Shown: positions 7,466 through 17,688, counted from the first letter of the stretch. The stretch: DNA of 64,000 nt from Bacteroidales bacterium (GCA_022837485.1 JALHHH010000001.1:31796-95795), one strand, 5' to 3'. Numbers and translations are program-made. The notes: a model not told the origin generated them from the letters alone.

Positions 7466-10400
7466 ATGATCAGAAATCTACTGCTAACTATTGGGTTAGT
7501 GCTGGCGTCAACAATGCTGGTATTTTCCCAGTCGGGAACCCTCCGGGGAAAAGTGATCGATAAAACCACAAAAGAACCCATCCCTTTTGTCAACATTATC
7601 GTGGAACTTGGGGGGACACAGGCTGGCGGCACTACATCGGACTTCGATGGGAACTATACGATCAAACCAATCACACCCGGAAGGTATGATCTGAAAGCCA
7701 CGTTTGTTGGATTTAAACCCGTGATGATTCAGGGTCTCATTATCAAATCCGACCAGATTACGTTCCAGAATGTGGAGATGGAATCGACGATGATCGAGAT
7801 CCAGACCTTCGAGGTGGTAGATTACAAAGTTCCCCTGATCGACAAGGATAAAACATCTGTTGGTGCAACCGTAACATCCGAAGAAATCGCCAAGATGCCC
7901 AACCGTTCTGCCAACGCCATTGCAACTACGGTAGGGGGTGTGTTCTCAGCCGACGGTGAGCGGGGAAGCGTTCGTGGACAGCGTTCCGAAGGTACCGTTA
8001 TGTATATCGACGGTATCAGGGTTCGCGGTTCCTCATCACTTCCCGAATCTGCCATTGAACAGGTATCCGTTATCCTTTCCGGAGTTCCTGCTCAGTACGG
8101 AGATGCTACCGGGGGTATTATCAATGTGACGACCAAAGGCCCCAGCCGTGAATTCGGTGCAGGTATCGAACTTCAGACTTCGCAATACCTGGATGCATAC
8201 GGTTACAACAGGGGCGGACTGAATATGCAGGGTCCACTGCTTTGGAACAAAGACAAAACCAGTTCACTGCTCGGCTACTTTATAGCTGGAGAAGTTGTTT
8301 ATAACCAAGACAGCCGTCCAACAGCTACCGGAGTCTATAAGGTAAAAGACGATGTTCTCCGCGCCATAGAAGCCAATCCCCTCCGTCTCTCGGGAACCGG
8401 TTTCGGGACCTATTACAATTCGAACTTCATCCGGATGAGCGACCTTGAACATTCAAAGTCAACACCCAATACCGAAAATATTGATGTCAACGCCTCCGGG
8501 AAAATCGACATCAAAACCGGTCCGAACATCAACCTCTCTCTTGGTGCTTCCATTAACTACAGCGACAGAAAGGCATTCAGTTTTACCCAGACGATGTTCA
8601 ATTACGATAAAAATGCTCAGGTTACCGATAATACCTGGAGGGTGTTTGGCCGCTTTACACAACGCTTTCCTACCGATCGTGAGAGCAAGTCGCTGATAAA
8701 GAACGTTTACTATACCATTCAGGCCGACTATACCAAGTACGACCAAACCGTTCAGGATTCCGAACACAGAGATAACCTTTTCAACTATGGTTATCTTGGT
8801 AAATACGAAACCCATAAGATCCGCTCGTATGAGTATGGGTTTGACACCATCACAAAAAAATACGGTTACATCCATAACGGATTTATGGATACCCTGGTAG
8901 CTTTTACACCGGGACTGGCAAACCCGATTACATCAAATTATACCCGCCAGTATTACGAATTGTATCCTGAGAGCTTTTATCACAACAACCTGAATAACAT
9001 CATTTCGGGTGGTGGTCTAATCAACGGAATGGGTGCTACTTCCGTATACGGACTCTGGGGCAGCCCGGGTGCAAACCAGGCAGGCTACCAGCGGGTGGAT
9101 AATGAGCAGTACTCAATAAACGCCAATGCTTCCGCCGATATCGGAAACCATGCCCTTCAGTTCGGATTTATCTATGAGCAGCGTGTTGACCGCTATTATT
9201 CCTATGGTCCTACCGGCCTATGGAGCCTGATGCGCGGTCTTACCAACGCCCATATCGAACAGCTTGACGTGATGAATCCCAAAATGGTTTACCTCGACGG
9301 CGTCTTCATGGATACCATATATTATGACCGCCGCTACGATGCACTCTCACAGCGCTTTTTCGACAAGAGTCTGCGCCAGCGTATAGGACTGCCTACGGAT
9401 GGAACCGATTGGGTTGATGTTGATTCGTACGATGTTAATGCTATGACCATCAATTATTACGATGCAAATGGCAAGATGCATACGGCAAACCTCAGCCAGG
9501 GTCTCAGCATCGATATGTTCTCAGCCGACGAGCTTTTTAACAATGGTGAGAACCTCGCTGCCTACAGCGGATACACTTACACCGGACAGCGCATCAGCAT
9601 GAAAGACAGCCCCAGTTTCGACGACTTCTTTACCAAACGTGATGCCAACGGAAATTACACCCGTGAAATAGCACCTTTCTCGCCAATTTATATGGCAGGG
9701 TATATTCAGGATAAATTCGCCTTCGACGATCTTATTTTCAACGTTGGAGTCAGGGTAGACCGCTTCGATGCCAATCAGCAGGTTCTTACCGATCCTTACA
9801 CCATTTATCCCGCTCTAAGCGTACGTGATGTAAGAGACCTTGGTGCACATCCTCAGAATATGGGTGAAGACTTCGTGGTATACGTTGATAATATGAAGAA
9901 CCCAACCACCATTATGGGATACCGCGACGGCGATACCTGGTACAATGCCGAAGGTTTGATCGTTACCGATCCCTCCATCGCACTGGATGCCGGAAATGGT
10001 GTAATTCCCTATCTGGCCGATCGCAACAACGTTACGGTTACTTCAAAGGCTTTCAGCGATTACGAACCCCAGATATCGGTAATGCCGCGTATATCTTTCT
10101 CATTCCCAATCTCGGATGAAGCCCTGTTCTTTGCTCACTACGATGTACTTACCCAGCGTCCCACCTATGCATTGCGTATGAACCCGCTGGATTACTTCTT
10201 CCTGCCAGTTCTTGGAAGTCCGACAATCAACAATCCTAACCTGAGACCCGAAAAGACCATTGACTATGAACTTGGATTCCAGCAGAGGCTGACCAATTCA
10301 TCTTCACTTACTCTGTCGGCCTATTATCGTGAGATCAGGGATCAGATCCAGGCTTTCCGTTATACGGCAGCATATCCCAAAACTTATTACTCCTATAATA

Positions 10401-11155
10401 ACATCGACTTTTCAACCGTCAAGGGTCTTACCGTTACCTACGACCTTCGCCGTACGGCGAATGCCAGGGTAAGGGCAAGTTATACACTTCAGTTTGCTAA
10501 CGGAACCGGTTCGGATCCCGAATTTGCAAAAGGACTCATTCAGACAGGACAGCCCAACCTTCGTACGCTGTTCCCCCTAAGCTTCGACCGTCGTCATGCT
10601 CTTAACCTGATGCTTGACTACCGCTTTGCTGACGGAAAAGAATACAGTGGTCCTGTAATCCGCCGCACAAAAACCGACGCTACGGGAGCAGAAGTTACCA
10701 AGTCGGTCCAGGTTCTCAAAAATACCGGTGTTAACTTCACCATCTTCGGAGGATCGGGAACGCCTTACACCAAGTCGAGCAGGATCTTCCCACTTGGACA
10801 GACCGGAATTATCGATGGTTCGGTTAACGGATCAAGGCTTCCCTGGCAGTTCAGGATCGATGGTCGTGTCGATAAGGATATCAACCTGAGCTGGGGAGAG
10901 GGCAAACGTGAATCGTACCTGAACGTATATCTGCAGGTACTCAACATCCTTGACTCGAAGAATATCATGAGTGTTTATTCTGCTACCGGTAATCCTGATG
11001 ACGACGGATACCTTGCTGCTGCTGAGTATCAGACACAAATCAACACACAGCTCGATACACAGGCATACAGGGACCTATACAGTATCAGGATCAACAGCCC
11101 ATTCAACTACAGTCTGCCCCGTCAGATCCGCCTTGGACTTATTTTCAACTTCTGA
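7466..11155 (+). CDS. TonB-dependent outer membrane receptor with CarboxypepD_reg-like N-terminal domain
   Basis: Outer membrane beta-barrel transporter of about 1229 residues. A signal peptide (MIRNLLLTIGLVLASTMLVFS) precedes a carboxypeptidase-regulatory-like domain (GTLRGKVIDKTTKEPIPFVN through about residue 95). A plug domain follows (IAKMPNRSANAIATTVGGV, YIDGIRVRG, EQVSVILSGVPAQYGDATGG), and then a long barrel ending in a terminal aromatic strand RLGLIFNF. The ATG at 7466 is chosen; an in-frame TTG nine bases upstream is less likely. There is no SusD-like partner, so it is not a standard glycan-uptake pair. Downstream are a 1424-residue secreted protein (62-base gap) and a PorV-like barrel, suggesting a cassette for a large surface complex. 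The substrate is not inferable. Confidence 0.93.
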   Translation: MIRNLLLTIGLVLASTMLVFSQSGTLRGKVIDKTTKEPIPFVNIIVELGGTQAGGTTSDFDGNYTIKPITPGRYDLKATFVGFKPVMIQGLIIKSDQITFQNVEMESTMIEIQTFEVVDYKVPLIDKDKTSVGATVTSEEIAKMPNRSANAIATTVGGVFSADGERGSVRGQRSEGTVMYIDGIRVRGSSSLPESAIEQVSVILSGVPAQYGDATGGIINVTTKGPSREFGAGIELQTSQYLDAYGYNRGGLNMQGPLLWNKDKTSSLLGYFIAGEVVYNQDSRPTATGVYKVKDDVLRAIEANPLRLSGTGFGTYYNSNFIRMSDLEHSKSTPNTENIDVNASGKIDIKTGPNINLSLGASINYSDRKAFSFTQTMFNYDKNAQVTDNTWRVFGRFTQRFPTDRESKSLIKNVYYTIQADYTKYDQTVQDSEHRDNLFNYGYLGKYETHKIRSYEYGFDTITKKYGYIHNGFMDTLVAFTPGLANPITSNYTRQYYELYPESFYHNNLNNIISGGGLINGMGATSVYGLWGSPGANQAGYQRVDNEQYSINANASADIGNHALQFGFIYEQRVDRYYSYGPTGLWSLMRGLTNAHIEQLDVMNPKMVYLDGVFMDTIYYDRRYDALSQRFFDKSLRQRIGLPTDGTDWVDVDSYDVNAMTINYYDANGKMHTANLSQGLSIDMFSADELFNNGENLAAYSGYTYTGQRISMKDSPSFDDFFTKRDANGNYTREIAPFSPIYMAGYIQDKFAFDDLIFNVGVRVDRFDANQQVLTDPYTIYPALSVRDVRDLGAHPQNMGEDFVVYVDNMKNPTTIMGYRDGDTWYNAEGLIVTDPSIALDAGNGVIPYLADRNNVTVTSKAFSDYEPQISVMPRISFSFPISDEALFFAHYDVLTQRPTYALRMNPLDYFFLPVLGSPTINNPNLRPEKTIDYELGFQQRLTNSSSLTLSAYYREIRDQIQAFRYTAAYPKTYYSYNNIDFSTVKGLTVTYDLRRTANARVRASYTLQFANGTGSDPEFAKGLIQTGQPNLRTLFPLSFDRRHALNLMLDYRFADGKEYSGPVIRRTKTDATGAEVTKSVQVLKNTGVNFTIFGGSGTPYTKSSRIFPLGQTGIIDGSVNGSRLPWQFRIDGRVDKDINLSWGEGKRESYLNVYLQVLNILDSKNIMSVYSATGNPDDDGYLAAAEYQTQINTQLDTQAYRDLYSIRINSPFNYSLPRQIRLGLIFNF

Positions 11156-11217
11156 TCACTGAGTGAGACCAAACTAAACTCGAAAACGTAACGACACGCA
11201 TTATAAAATTCCCGATT

Positions 11218-14200
11218 ATGAAAAATATTGTTCGTTTACCTTTAGTAACATTTCTCTGTATCCTCCTGGCCGTGCCGGGTCATGCAGAATACTATAAGGG
11301 CACCAGGAAGTCGGGTGTTGCCGAAGTAAAGGCAACCGCTGCCGGCTGTCTTCCGGGTGCAGGCTTCAAATATTTGGAGATCAACAATGTCAGAACCCGT
11401 ATTAATACCGGTGGTGACATGTGGTGGGACTTTGAAGTTGCCCAATACGAGATTCCCAAAGGATCGCGTAAGACTTCCATGTTCTCCGCTGCTCTCTGGG
11501 TTGGTGGTATTGACGTCAACGATCAGCTAAAACTTGCTGCTCTCCGTTTTCGTCAGGGTCCCAATACGGGTGCTCCCGGAACGGGTAACGACTTCTGGCC
11601 CGGTCCTCTTACCATCGATGGTACAGCTGCCATTGGTGAAGAGACCTGCGCCGAATACGACAGACTGTTCCCCATTACCCGTGCCGAAATCGATGAGTAT
11701 CTGGCCTGGTGGGACAACAGAGCTGCTTTCCCCGGTTACCAGATTCCGCAGTCAATTCTCGAATGGCCTGCCCATGGCGATATTTCCAAAAAGCAAAGCT
11801 ATTACCTGGCGCCGTTTTTCGACCGCTCGGGGGATGGCACCTACGATCCGGAAGACGGGGATTATCCTTACTACGACATCAATAACGAGCTTTGTCACTC
11901 CACTACTCCTACCAAGGAAGGTGAGGAAGGCATCGTTCGTGGTGGTTTGCTGGCCGACCAGGTAATAAAGGGCGATGCCACCCTCTGGTGGGTATTTAAC
12001 GATAAAGGAAATATCCATACTGAAACGGAAGGTACTCCGATTGGTCTTGAAATCCGCGCCCAGGCGTTTGGATTTGCTACCAACGATGAGATCAACAACA
12101 TGACTTTCTACAGTTATGAAATCATCAACCGTTCTACATACCGCCTTACCGGTACCTATTTCAGTCAGTGGGTTGATACCGACCTTGGTTTTGCAACCGA
12201 CGATTACGTAGGTTGCGATGTTAACCGCGGACTTGGATATTCATACAACGGAAAGCCCAAAGATGGTGACGGACAGTACTGGGCATACGGCGATCAGCCT
12301 CCTGCAATCGGAGTCGACTTCTTCCAGGGGCCTTACATGGATCCTGACGGGTCAGATAATCCTTCGTTCCGGGGTGACGGAAAGCTTGGACCTACGTTTA
12401 ACGGAGATTGCAGCATCGTAAGTCTTAACGGCTCATACCTCGATATGAGCTATGGAGAACCCGATAACCTTCAGACGGGTAGCTTCATTGTACGGTCAGA
12501 GGCCATCAACGGAGTTAACTTCGGAAACGGCATCGTAGATGATGAGCGTTTCGGAATGCGCAGGTTTGTTTACCACAACAACAGTGGTGTTCCCGATTAC
12601 ATGACTGACCCCGACCGTGCACCGCAGTATTACAATCTGCTCCGCGGTATCTGGAAAGACAATACCAAGATGATGTATGGCGGAAATGCACACGCTTCTT
12701 CAGGAGCTTACGGCCCTGCCTGCGACTTTATGTTCCCCGGTGATACCGATGAGTGCGATTGGGGTACTGGTGGTATTCCTCCTGCCGGTGATAAATACTG
12801 GACAGAAGAAGTTGCACAAAACCAACCTCACGACCGTCGTTTTATGCAGTCGGCCGGACCCTTTATTCTTGAGCCGGGCGCTGTTAACTATATTACCGTT
12901 GGTATTCCCTGGGCACGTGCTGCTTCGGGAGGCCCATGGGCATCCGTGAAGCTGCTGCAGGTTGTTGACGATAAATGTCAGCTTCTGTTCGACAACTGTT
13001 TTGCCGTCGTAAGTGGTCCCAATGCTCCGGATCTTACCATCCGCGAACTGAACCGGGAGTTTGTATTCTACATCACCAACCGCAAGACCAACGATGCAGG
13101 AAACAACTTCAACGAATCATACAAAGAGCTGGATCCGGCCATCCTGGCCGTTGCCAACAGCACCGGTTATGACTTCGATCCTTACTATCGTTTCGAGGGA
13201 TACCAGGTATTCCAGCTGAAGGATGCCAATGTTTCCATTGCCGACATTCACGATCAGTCCAAAGCACGTCTGGTATTCCAGGCAGACGTCAAGAATGGCG
13301 TAAAGCAACTCGTAAACCATAACTTTGATCAATCCCTGAATGCCAATGTTCCGGTGGAGGAGGTGTTTGGTGCCGACCTTGGTATTACACATACATTCCG
13401 ACTCAACGAGGATGCTTTCACAGGACAGACTCTTGTTAATCACAAACAGTATTATTATCTGGCCCTGGCATACGGTTACAATGAATACATGAAATACAGT
13501 GCCGATCCGGGATCTCAGGAAGCCGGAATTATTGGGCTGGATGGACAGAAACGCACGTATCTGGCCGGACGGAAGAATATTAAGGTATACACCGGTATTC
13601 CGCACATTCAGGTTGGCACAACCATGGCTAACGCAAAATACGGTGACGGAGTAGAGATTACCAGGCTACAGGGCCAGGGTAACGGTGGTAACCTCCTCGA
13701 GATGAGTGATGAGACCATTGCCGAGATTCTCTCGAAGGAACCGGTTAGCCCCACCAACCCCATGGGCAGCCCGAATTATCCGATTGCGTATGAAGTTAAA
13801 TACAAATCGGGTCGCGGTCCTCTGAATGTTAAAGTAATCGATCCGCTGAGTGTCAAGAATACCGAGTATATCCTGGAGTTTGACTCACTGATGCCGTATT
13901 ACTACAAAATCGGCGCTGACAGTGCTCTCAGCACCACGGCGTCCTGGAGATTAATCGATCTGAAAACAAACACCGTTTATCGAAGCGATACAACAACTTC
14001 GTTTGTCAATGAGCAGTTATTCCCTGATCTTGGGCTTTCCATTACAATAGGTCAGATACTCGATCCGGGTCCATATAAGATTGGTACCAATGCCGATCAG
14101 GATCCCATATGGGATATCATTCTGCCGAACAACGGACTTCTCTCGTCGACCTTCCGTTTTGCCGACAGCTCCAAAACCTGGATAACAGGACTTCCGGATG

Positions 14201-15492
14201 TTGACGGAGTGCCTGCACTTAACTGGATCAGGTCCGGCGTTGTCAGTGACCTTACCACACCGGCAAACAGCGACTACGATATGCCGAATAAGCCGTACGA
14301 CCCGGATGCCAATTTCGAAAAGGTTGTAGCCGGTACTTGGTCTCCATATGTTATGGTTGCTTCAACCGAGCAGGATCCAACTTACGGACCTGCATTCCGG
14401 ATCACCTCGAAGAACGGATTTAAGTTCTCAGACCTTGCCAGCATCGATTTTGTTTATACACCCGACAAGAGCAAGTGGACCCGTTGTCCTGTTATTGAAA
14501 TGTGTGCCGACAAAACTCTTTCGGAAGGCGGTGTTGACCGTTTCAAAATCAGGGCTGCACAATCGGTTGACAAGGATGGTAAACCTGCACCTGTAGGAAG
14601 TGGTCCGAGCGATAACCCGGATGATCCAAACTACATTTCGGAAACCGGTATGGGCTGGTTCCCCGGATATGCCATTAATATTGAAACCGGAGAGCGCCTC
14701 AACATTGTTTTTGGTGAGAACTCCTGGCTTGTCGGAGATAACGGAAGGGATATGTTATTCAACCCAACGGCTAATGTAATAAACGGAAACACATTTGTAT
14801 TCGGTGGTATGCACTATGTGTATGTATTTGCACACACAACCGAGAAATCGCTTCCGGCTGCTGAAATTCCGGCTTATGATGCCGGAAGGAAGCTTCTGAA
14901 CAGCATTCGTTCCACCTCACAGAATCAGATGGCCCTTGTATACTCGAGCGCAATGTGGACACACATTCCGCTTGCCGTTCAGGGTCAGCAGTGGTTATCG
15001 AATGAGGCCAAGGTTAAAATCCGTATCGCTAAACCTTACCGCAGAAACTACAGTGTTGGAAAGATTGATACGACCTATACAGCGCAGCACAGCGACAACA
15101 GGAATTTCCCGAAATATAAGTTCAGCACCGAAAAGATCGCTACAACTACAGGCAATATTGCAAAGGCTGCCAGCGAACTCGACCTTATTACGGTAGTTCC
15201 CAACCCGTACTATGCTTATTCAACGTACGAAACCAATCAGCTCGACAACCGGGTTAAGATTGTAAATCTTCCTGAGAAATGTACGGTCTCAATATACACC
15301 ACGAGTGGTACGCTTATCCGCAGGTTTACTAAAGACGAGAAGGGTACTGCTATTGAATGGGATCTCAAGAATCATGCTGGGATTCCTATTGCAGGTGGTG
15401 TTTACCTGGTGCATGTTAAAGCAGACGGTGTAGGAGAAAAGATTGTTAAGTGGTTCGGCTCGCTCCGTCCTGTTGACCTTAACTCATTCTAA
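11218..15492 (+). CDS. Giant secreted protein, probable T9SS substrate, function unknown
   Basis: A 1424-residue exported protein with a signal peptide (KNIVRLPLVTFLCILLAVPGHA). The N-terminal part has the block FKYLEINNVRTRINTGGDMW, then FSAALWVGGID and GNDFWPGPL, a pattern I associate with large uncharacterised secreted Bacteroidota proteins. It contains acidic calcium-like loops (DRSGDGTYDPEDGDYPYYD). The C-terminus has the PNPYY hinge, a beta-sandwich (VSIYTTSGTLIRRF, EWDLKNHAGIPIAGGVYLV), and ends GEKIVKWFGSLRPVDLNSF, resembling a T9SS type A sorting domain with about 14 extra residues. No catalytic motif is apparent. It is downstream of a TonB receptor and 49 bases upstream of a PorV-like gene, both on the same strand. 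A structural or adhesive role is an inference. Confidence 0.8.
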   Translation: MKNIVRLPLVTFLCILLAVPGHAEYYKGTRKSGVAEVKATAAGCLPGAGFKYLEINNVRTRINTGGDMWWDFEVAQYEIPKGSRKTSMFSAALWVGGIDVNDQLKLAALRFRQGPNTGAPGTGNDFWPGPLTIDGTAAIGEETCAEYDRLFPITRAEIDEYLAWWDNRAAFPGYQIPQSILEWPAHGDISKKQSYYLAPFFDRSGDGTYDPEDGDYPYYDINNELCHSTTPTKEGEEGIVRGGLLADQVIKGDATLWWVFNDKGNIHTETEGTPIGLEIRAQAFGFATNDEINNMTFYSYEIINRSTYRLTGTYFSQWVDTDLGFATDDYVGCDVNRGLGYSYNGKPKDGDGQYWAYGDQPPAIGVDFFQGPYMDPDGSDNPSFRGDGKLGPTFNGDCSIVSLNGSYLDMSYGEPDNLQTGSFIVRSEAINGVNFGNGIVDDERFGMRRFVYHNNSGVPDYMTDPDRAPQYYNLLRGIWKDNTKMMYGGNAHASSGAYGPACDFMFPGDTDECDWGTGGIPPAGDKYWTEEVAQNQPHDRRFMQSAGPFILEPGAVNYITVGIPWARAASGGPWASVKLLQVVDDKCQLLFDNCFAVVSGPNAPDLTIRELNREFVFYITNRKTNDAGNNFNESYKELDPAILAVANSTGYDFDPYYRFEGYQVFQLKDANVSIADIHDQSKARLVFQADVKNGVKQLVNHNFDQSLNANVPVEEVFGADLGITHTFRLNEDAFTGQTLVNHKQYYYLALAYGYNEYMKYSADPGSQEAGIIGLDGQKRTYLAGRKNIKVYTGIPHIQVGTTMANAKYGDGVEITRLQGQGNGGNLLEMSDETIAEILSKEPVSPTNPMGSPNYPIAYEVKYKSGRGPLNVKVIDPLSVKNTEYILEFDSLMPYYYKIGADSALSTTASWRLIDLKTNTVYRSDTTTSFVNEQLFPDLGLSITIGQILDPGPYKIGTNADQDPIWDIILPNNGLLSSTFRFADSSKTWITGLPDVDGVPALNWIRSGVVSDLTTPANSDYDMPNKPYDPDANFEKVVAGTWSPYVMVASTEQDPTYGPAFRITSKNGFKFSDLASIDFVYTPDKSKWTRCPVIEMCADKTLSEGGVDRFKIRAAQSVDKDGKPAPVGSGPSDNPDDPNYISETGMGWFPGYAINIETGERLNIVFGENSWLVGDNGRDMLFNPTANVINGNTFVFGGMHYVYVFAHTTEKSLPAAEIPAYDAGRKLLNSIRSTSQNQMALVYSSAMWTHIPLAVQGQQWLSNEAKVKIRIAKPYRRNYSVGKIDTTYTAQHSDNRNFPKYKFSTEKIATTTGNIAKAASELDLITVVPNPYYAYSTYETNQLDNRVKIVNLPEKCTVSIYTTSGTLIRRFTKDEKGTAIEWDLKNHAGIPIAGGVYLVHVKADGVGEKIVKWFGSLRPVDLNSF

Positions 15493-15541
15493 ACCGGGAA
15501 GTAACGTAAAAGAAATTGTTAAAACATTCAAACTATTGCTT

Positions 15542-16600
15542 ATGAACAAGATCTCTAAATACTTCGCTGCCATCTTGCTGACCGGGGCACTGTTAATTCC
15601 TGCTACTGAGCTGACTGCAGGTAACAAAGACAGGTCAGGTCAGGCCGGCGCATCTGAATTACTCATAAACCCCTGGTCCCGGAGTTCGGGATGGGGAGGT
15701 GCAAATGTTGCCGGTGTAAAGGGATTGGAAGGGCTCTTTGTGAATGTTGCGGGGACAGCACATACCAAAGGTACTGAGCTGATTTTTTCGAATACGCAAT
15801 GGCTCAAAGGAAGTGAGATAAACATCAATGCTTTTGGGCTAACCCAAAAAGTCGGAGAATCGGGTGTAATAGGACTGGGTATAATGTCGATGGGTTTTGG
15901 TGATATTCCCATTACAACCGAAGATCTTCCCGAAGGTGGTATCGGTAATTTTTCGCCAAGTTACATGAATATCAACATCTCGTATGCTAAAGCGTTTTCA
16001 AGCAGCATCTATGGTGGTGTTAACGTTAAAATTGTTTCGGAAGTTATTTCCGACGTTAGCGCTCAAGGCATTGCCCTTGATGCTGGTATTCAATATGTAA
16101 CCGGACCCCGCGAAAATGTGCGGTTTGGAATTACCCTCAGGAACGTTGGCCCCACGATGCGTTTTTCGGGCGACGGTCTTTCTATCCGCAGTCTGCTGCC
16201 CGGACAGGAGAGCTACTTTACGCTGGAACAGCGTTCAGCCGATTTTGAACTTCCCACCCAGCTTGCCATCGGAGCTTCGTATGATTTTCATATTGCTGAG
16301 ATGCACCGACTTACACTTGCCGGAAACTTTATCTCAAACTCATTTAATAAAGATCAGTACGTTGTTGGAGCTGAGTATGAGTTAAAGTCGTACCTGATGC
16401 TGAGAGGCGGTTATACCTATGAAGAAGGGATAACGTCCGATACCGAACGTACTACGGCCTTTACCGGCCCAAGCGCAGGCTTTACCGTGGCTGTGCCGCT
16501 CGACAAGGAAAAGGGATCTTCGATCGCTATTGACTATTCGTACAGGGCTACCGACCCCTTCAGCGGCACTCACAGCATAGGAGCGCGAATTAACCTGTAA
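15542..16600 (+). CDS. PorV/PorQ-family outer membrane barrel protein
   Basis: Outer membrane protein of about 352 residues. A signal peptide (MNKISKYFAAILLTGALLIPA) is followed by the family opening INPWSRSSGWGGANVAGVKG and VNVAGTAHTKGTELIFSNTQ, equivalent to the A-R-S-x-G-x-G-G-A and N-P-A-G motifs of the PorV/UPF0164 barrel. Amphipathic strands continue to the terminal GTHSIGARINL. In T9SS, PorV shuttles folded cargo from the translocon to the surface attachment machine; duplicates often serve one cargo. I infer that this copy serves the 1424-residue protein encoded just upstream. An in-frame ATG at 15443 overlaps the preceding gene and gives a non-signal leader, so 15542 is preferred. A terminator follows at 16643. 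Confidence 0.82.
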   Translation: MNKISKYFAAILLTGALLIPATELTAGNKDRSGQAGASELLINPWSRSSGWGGANVAGVKGLEGLFVNVAGTAHTKGTELIFSNTQWLKGSEININAFGLTQKVGESGVIGLGIMSMGFGDIPITTEDLPEGGIGNFSPSYMNINISYAKAFSSSIYGGVNVKIVSEVISDVSAQGIALDAGIQYVTGPRENVRFGITLRNVGPTMRFSGDGLSIRSLLPGQESYFTLEQRSADFELPTQLAIGASYDFHIAEMHRLTLAGNFISNSFNKDQYVVGAEYELKSYLMLRGGYTYEEGITSDTERTTAFTGPSAGFTVAVPLDKEKGSSIAIDYSYRATDPFSGTHSIGARINL

Positions 16601-16642
16601 CAAGCGCAGGACCCGATTACCAGACATCCTGACGATATTATG

Positions 16643-16666
16643 AAAGGCCCTTGAATGAGGGTCTTT
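16643..16666 (+). terminator. Intrinsic terminator of the export cassette
   Basis: The stem AAAGGCCCT (16643-16651) pairs with AGGGTCTTT (16658-16666), with one G-U wobble and a 6-base loop, followed by a T-rich stretch. It separates the cassette from greA. Confidence 0.65.
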
Positions 16667-16704
16667 CGTTCTTATTATCCTTTAACCAATTCAACGTATT
16701 AATC

Positions 16705-17166
16705 ATGTATTACACCCTGGAAGGACTCAATAAACTTAAAGCTGAACTTGACCAGCTTATATCTATCGAACGCCCTGCCATATCCCAACAAATTGCCGAA
16801 GCCCGCGATAAAGGCGATTTGTCGGAAAATGCCGAATACGATGCAGCTAAAAATGCACAGGGTATGCTGGAGCTTAAAATTTCCAAGCTTCAGGAAACCA
16901 TCCGAAATGCAAGGATCATTGATGAAAGCAAACTCGACAATTCCAAAGTGCTCATCCTGTCAACGGTGAAAATCCGTAATACCAAAAACAATGCTACCAT
17001 GACCTATACCCTTGTTCCGGAGAATGAGGCAGATTTGAAGGCTGGAAAAATTTCCGTAAATTCGCCTATCGCCAAAGGACTGTTGGGAAAATCGGTGGGG
17101 GAGTCGGTAGAGATACAGGTGCCAGCTGGCAAAATGAGTTTTGAGATCGTTGAAATTATCCGCTAA
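16705..17166 (+). CDS. greA: Transcription elongation factor GreA
   Basis: Cytosolic RNA polymerase cofactor that stimulates cleavage of backtracked transcripts. The 153-residue product has the N-terminal coiled coil (GLNKLKAELDQLISIERPA), the acidic tip that enters the secondary channel (EARDKGDLSENAEYDAAK), and the C-terminal FKBP-like domain (SPIAKGLLGKSVGESVEIQV). Length and both domains match GreA, and the GDLSENAEYDAAK tip is diagnostic. The start at 16705 gives MYYTLEGLNKL; an upstream in-frame ATG overlaps the terminator hairpin. The HIT-family gene follows 12 bases later and is probably co-transcribed. Confidence 0.96.
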   Translation: MYYTLEGLNKLKAELDQLISIERPAISQQIAEARDKGDLSENAEYDAAKNAQGMLELKISKLQETIRNARIIDESKLDNSKVLILSTVKIRNTKNNATMTYTLVPENEADLKAGKISVNSPIAKGLLGKSVGESVEIQVPAGKMSFEIVEIIR

Positions 17167-17178
17167 AACCAAAACAAA

Positions 17179-17574
17179 ATGGCAAGTATATTTTCAAAAA
17201 TTGTGAATGGCGAAATCCCTGCCTACAAGATAGCCGAAAATGAGAATTTCCTTGCTTTTCTCGACATCAATCCGCTTGCCGAGGGACATACTCTTGTTAT
17301 CCCTAAAAAAGAGGTAGATTACATTTTCGATATTGAAGATCCCCTCTATGCCGAGTATTTTACGTTTGCAAAAAAGGTTGCGGTTGCAATCGGAGCCGTT
17401 GTGCCATGCAAAAAGGTTGGTATTGCCGTTATCGGTCTGGAAGTTGCACATGCACACATTCATCTTATTCCTATTGATACCATTTACGACATTGATTTCA
17501 GCAAACCAAAACTGAAGTTCACTCCGGAACAATTCCAGGAAATTGCATACAGAATCAATTCAAATGTTAAATAA
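17179..17574 (+). CDS. HIT-family nucleotide hydrolase/transferase
   Basis: Small cytosolic protein of 131 residues that cleaves nucleoside phosphoramidates or dinucleoside polyphosphates (HINT branch). It opens with SIFSKIVNGEIPAYKIAE, has FLDINPLAEGHTLVIPKKEV, and carries the histidine triad HAHIHLIP whose central histidine is the nucleophile. All expected parts are present and the length is typical. It lies directly after greA with a 12-base gap and before a strong terminator, so the two genes form a short operon. The physiological substrate of bacterial HIT proteins is usually unknown. Confidence 0.93.
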   Translation: MASIFSKIVNGEIPAYKIAENENFLAFLDINPLAEGHTLVIPKKEVDYIFDIEDPLYAEYFTFAKKVAVAIGAVVPCKKVGIAVIGLEVAHAHIHLIPIDTIYDIDFSKPKLKFTPEQFQEIAYRINSNVK

Positions 17575-17597
17575 CTCCAGCGTTATTCATTTTTAGG

Positions 17598-17624
17598 GGA
17601 GTCCGGAAGGACTCCTTTTTTTTT
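17598..17624 (+). terminator. Intrinsic terminator after greA-HIT
   Basis: A perfect 7-bp stem, GGAGTCC (17598-17604) with GGACTCC (17609-17615), a GGAA tetraloop and a run of nine T residues. Confidence 0.9.
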
Positions 17625-17688
17625 AGTTTTCTCCATTAGCGTCGGTCTAACCCTCACGGGTAGATGGTGCATTATGGGGGATAATTTC

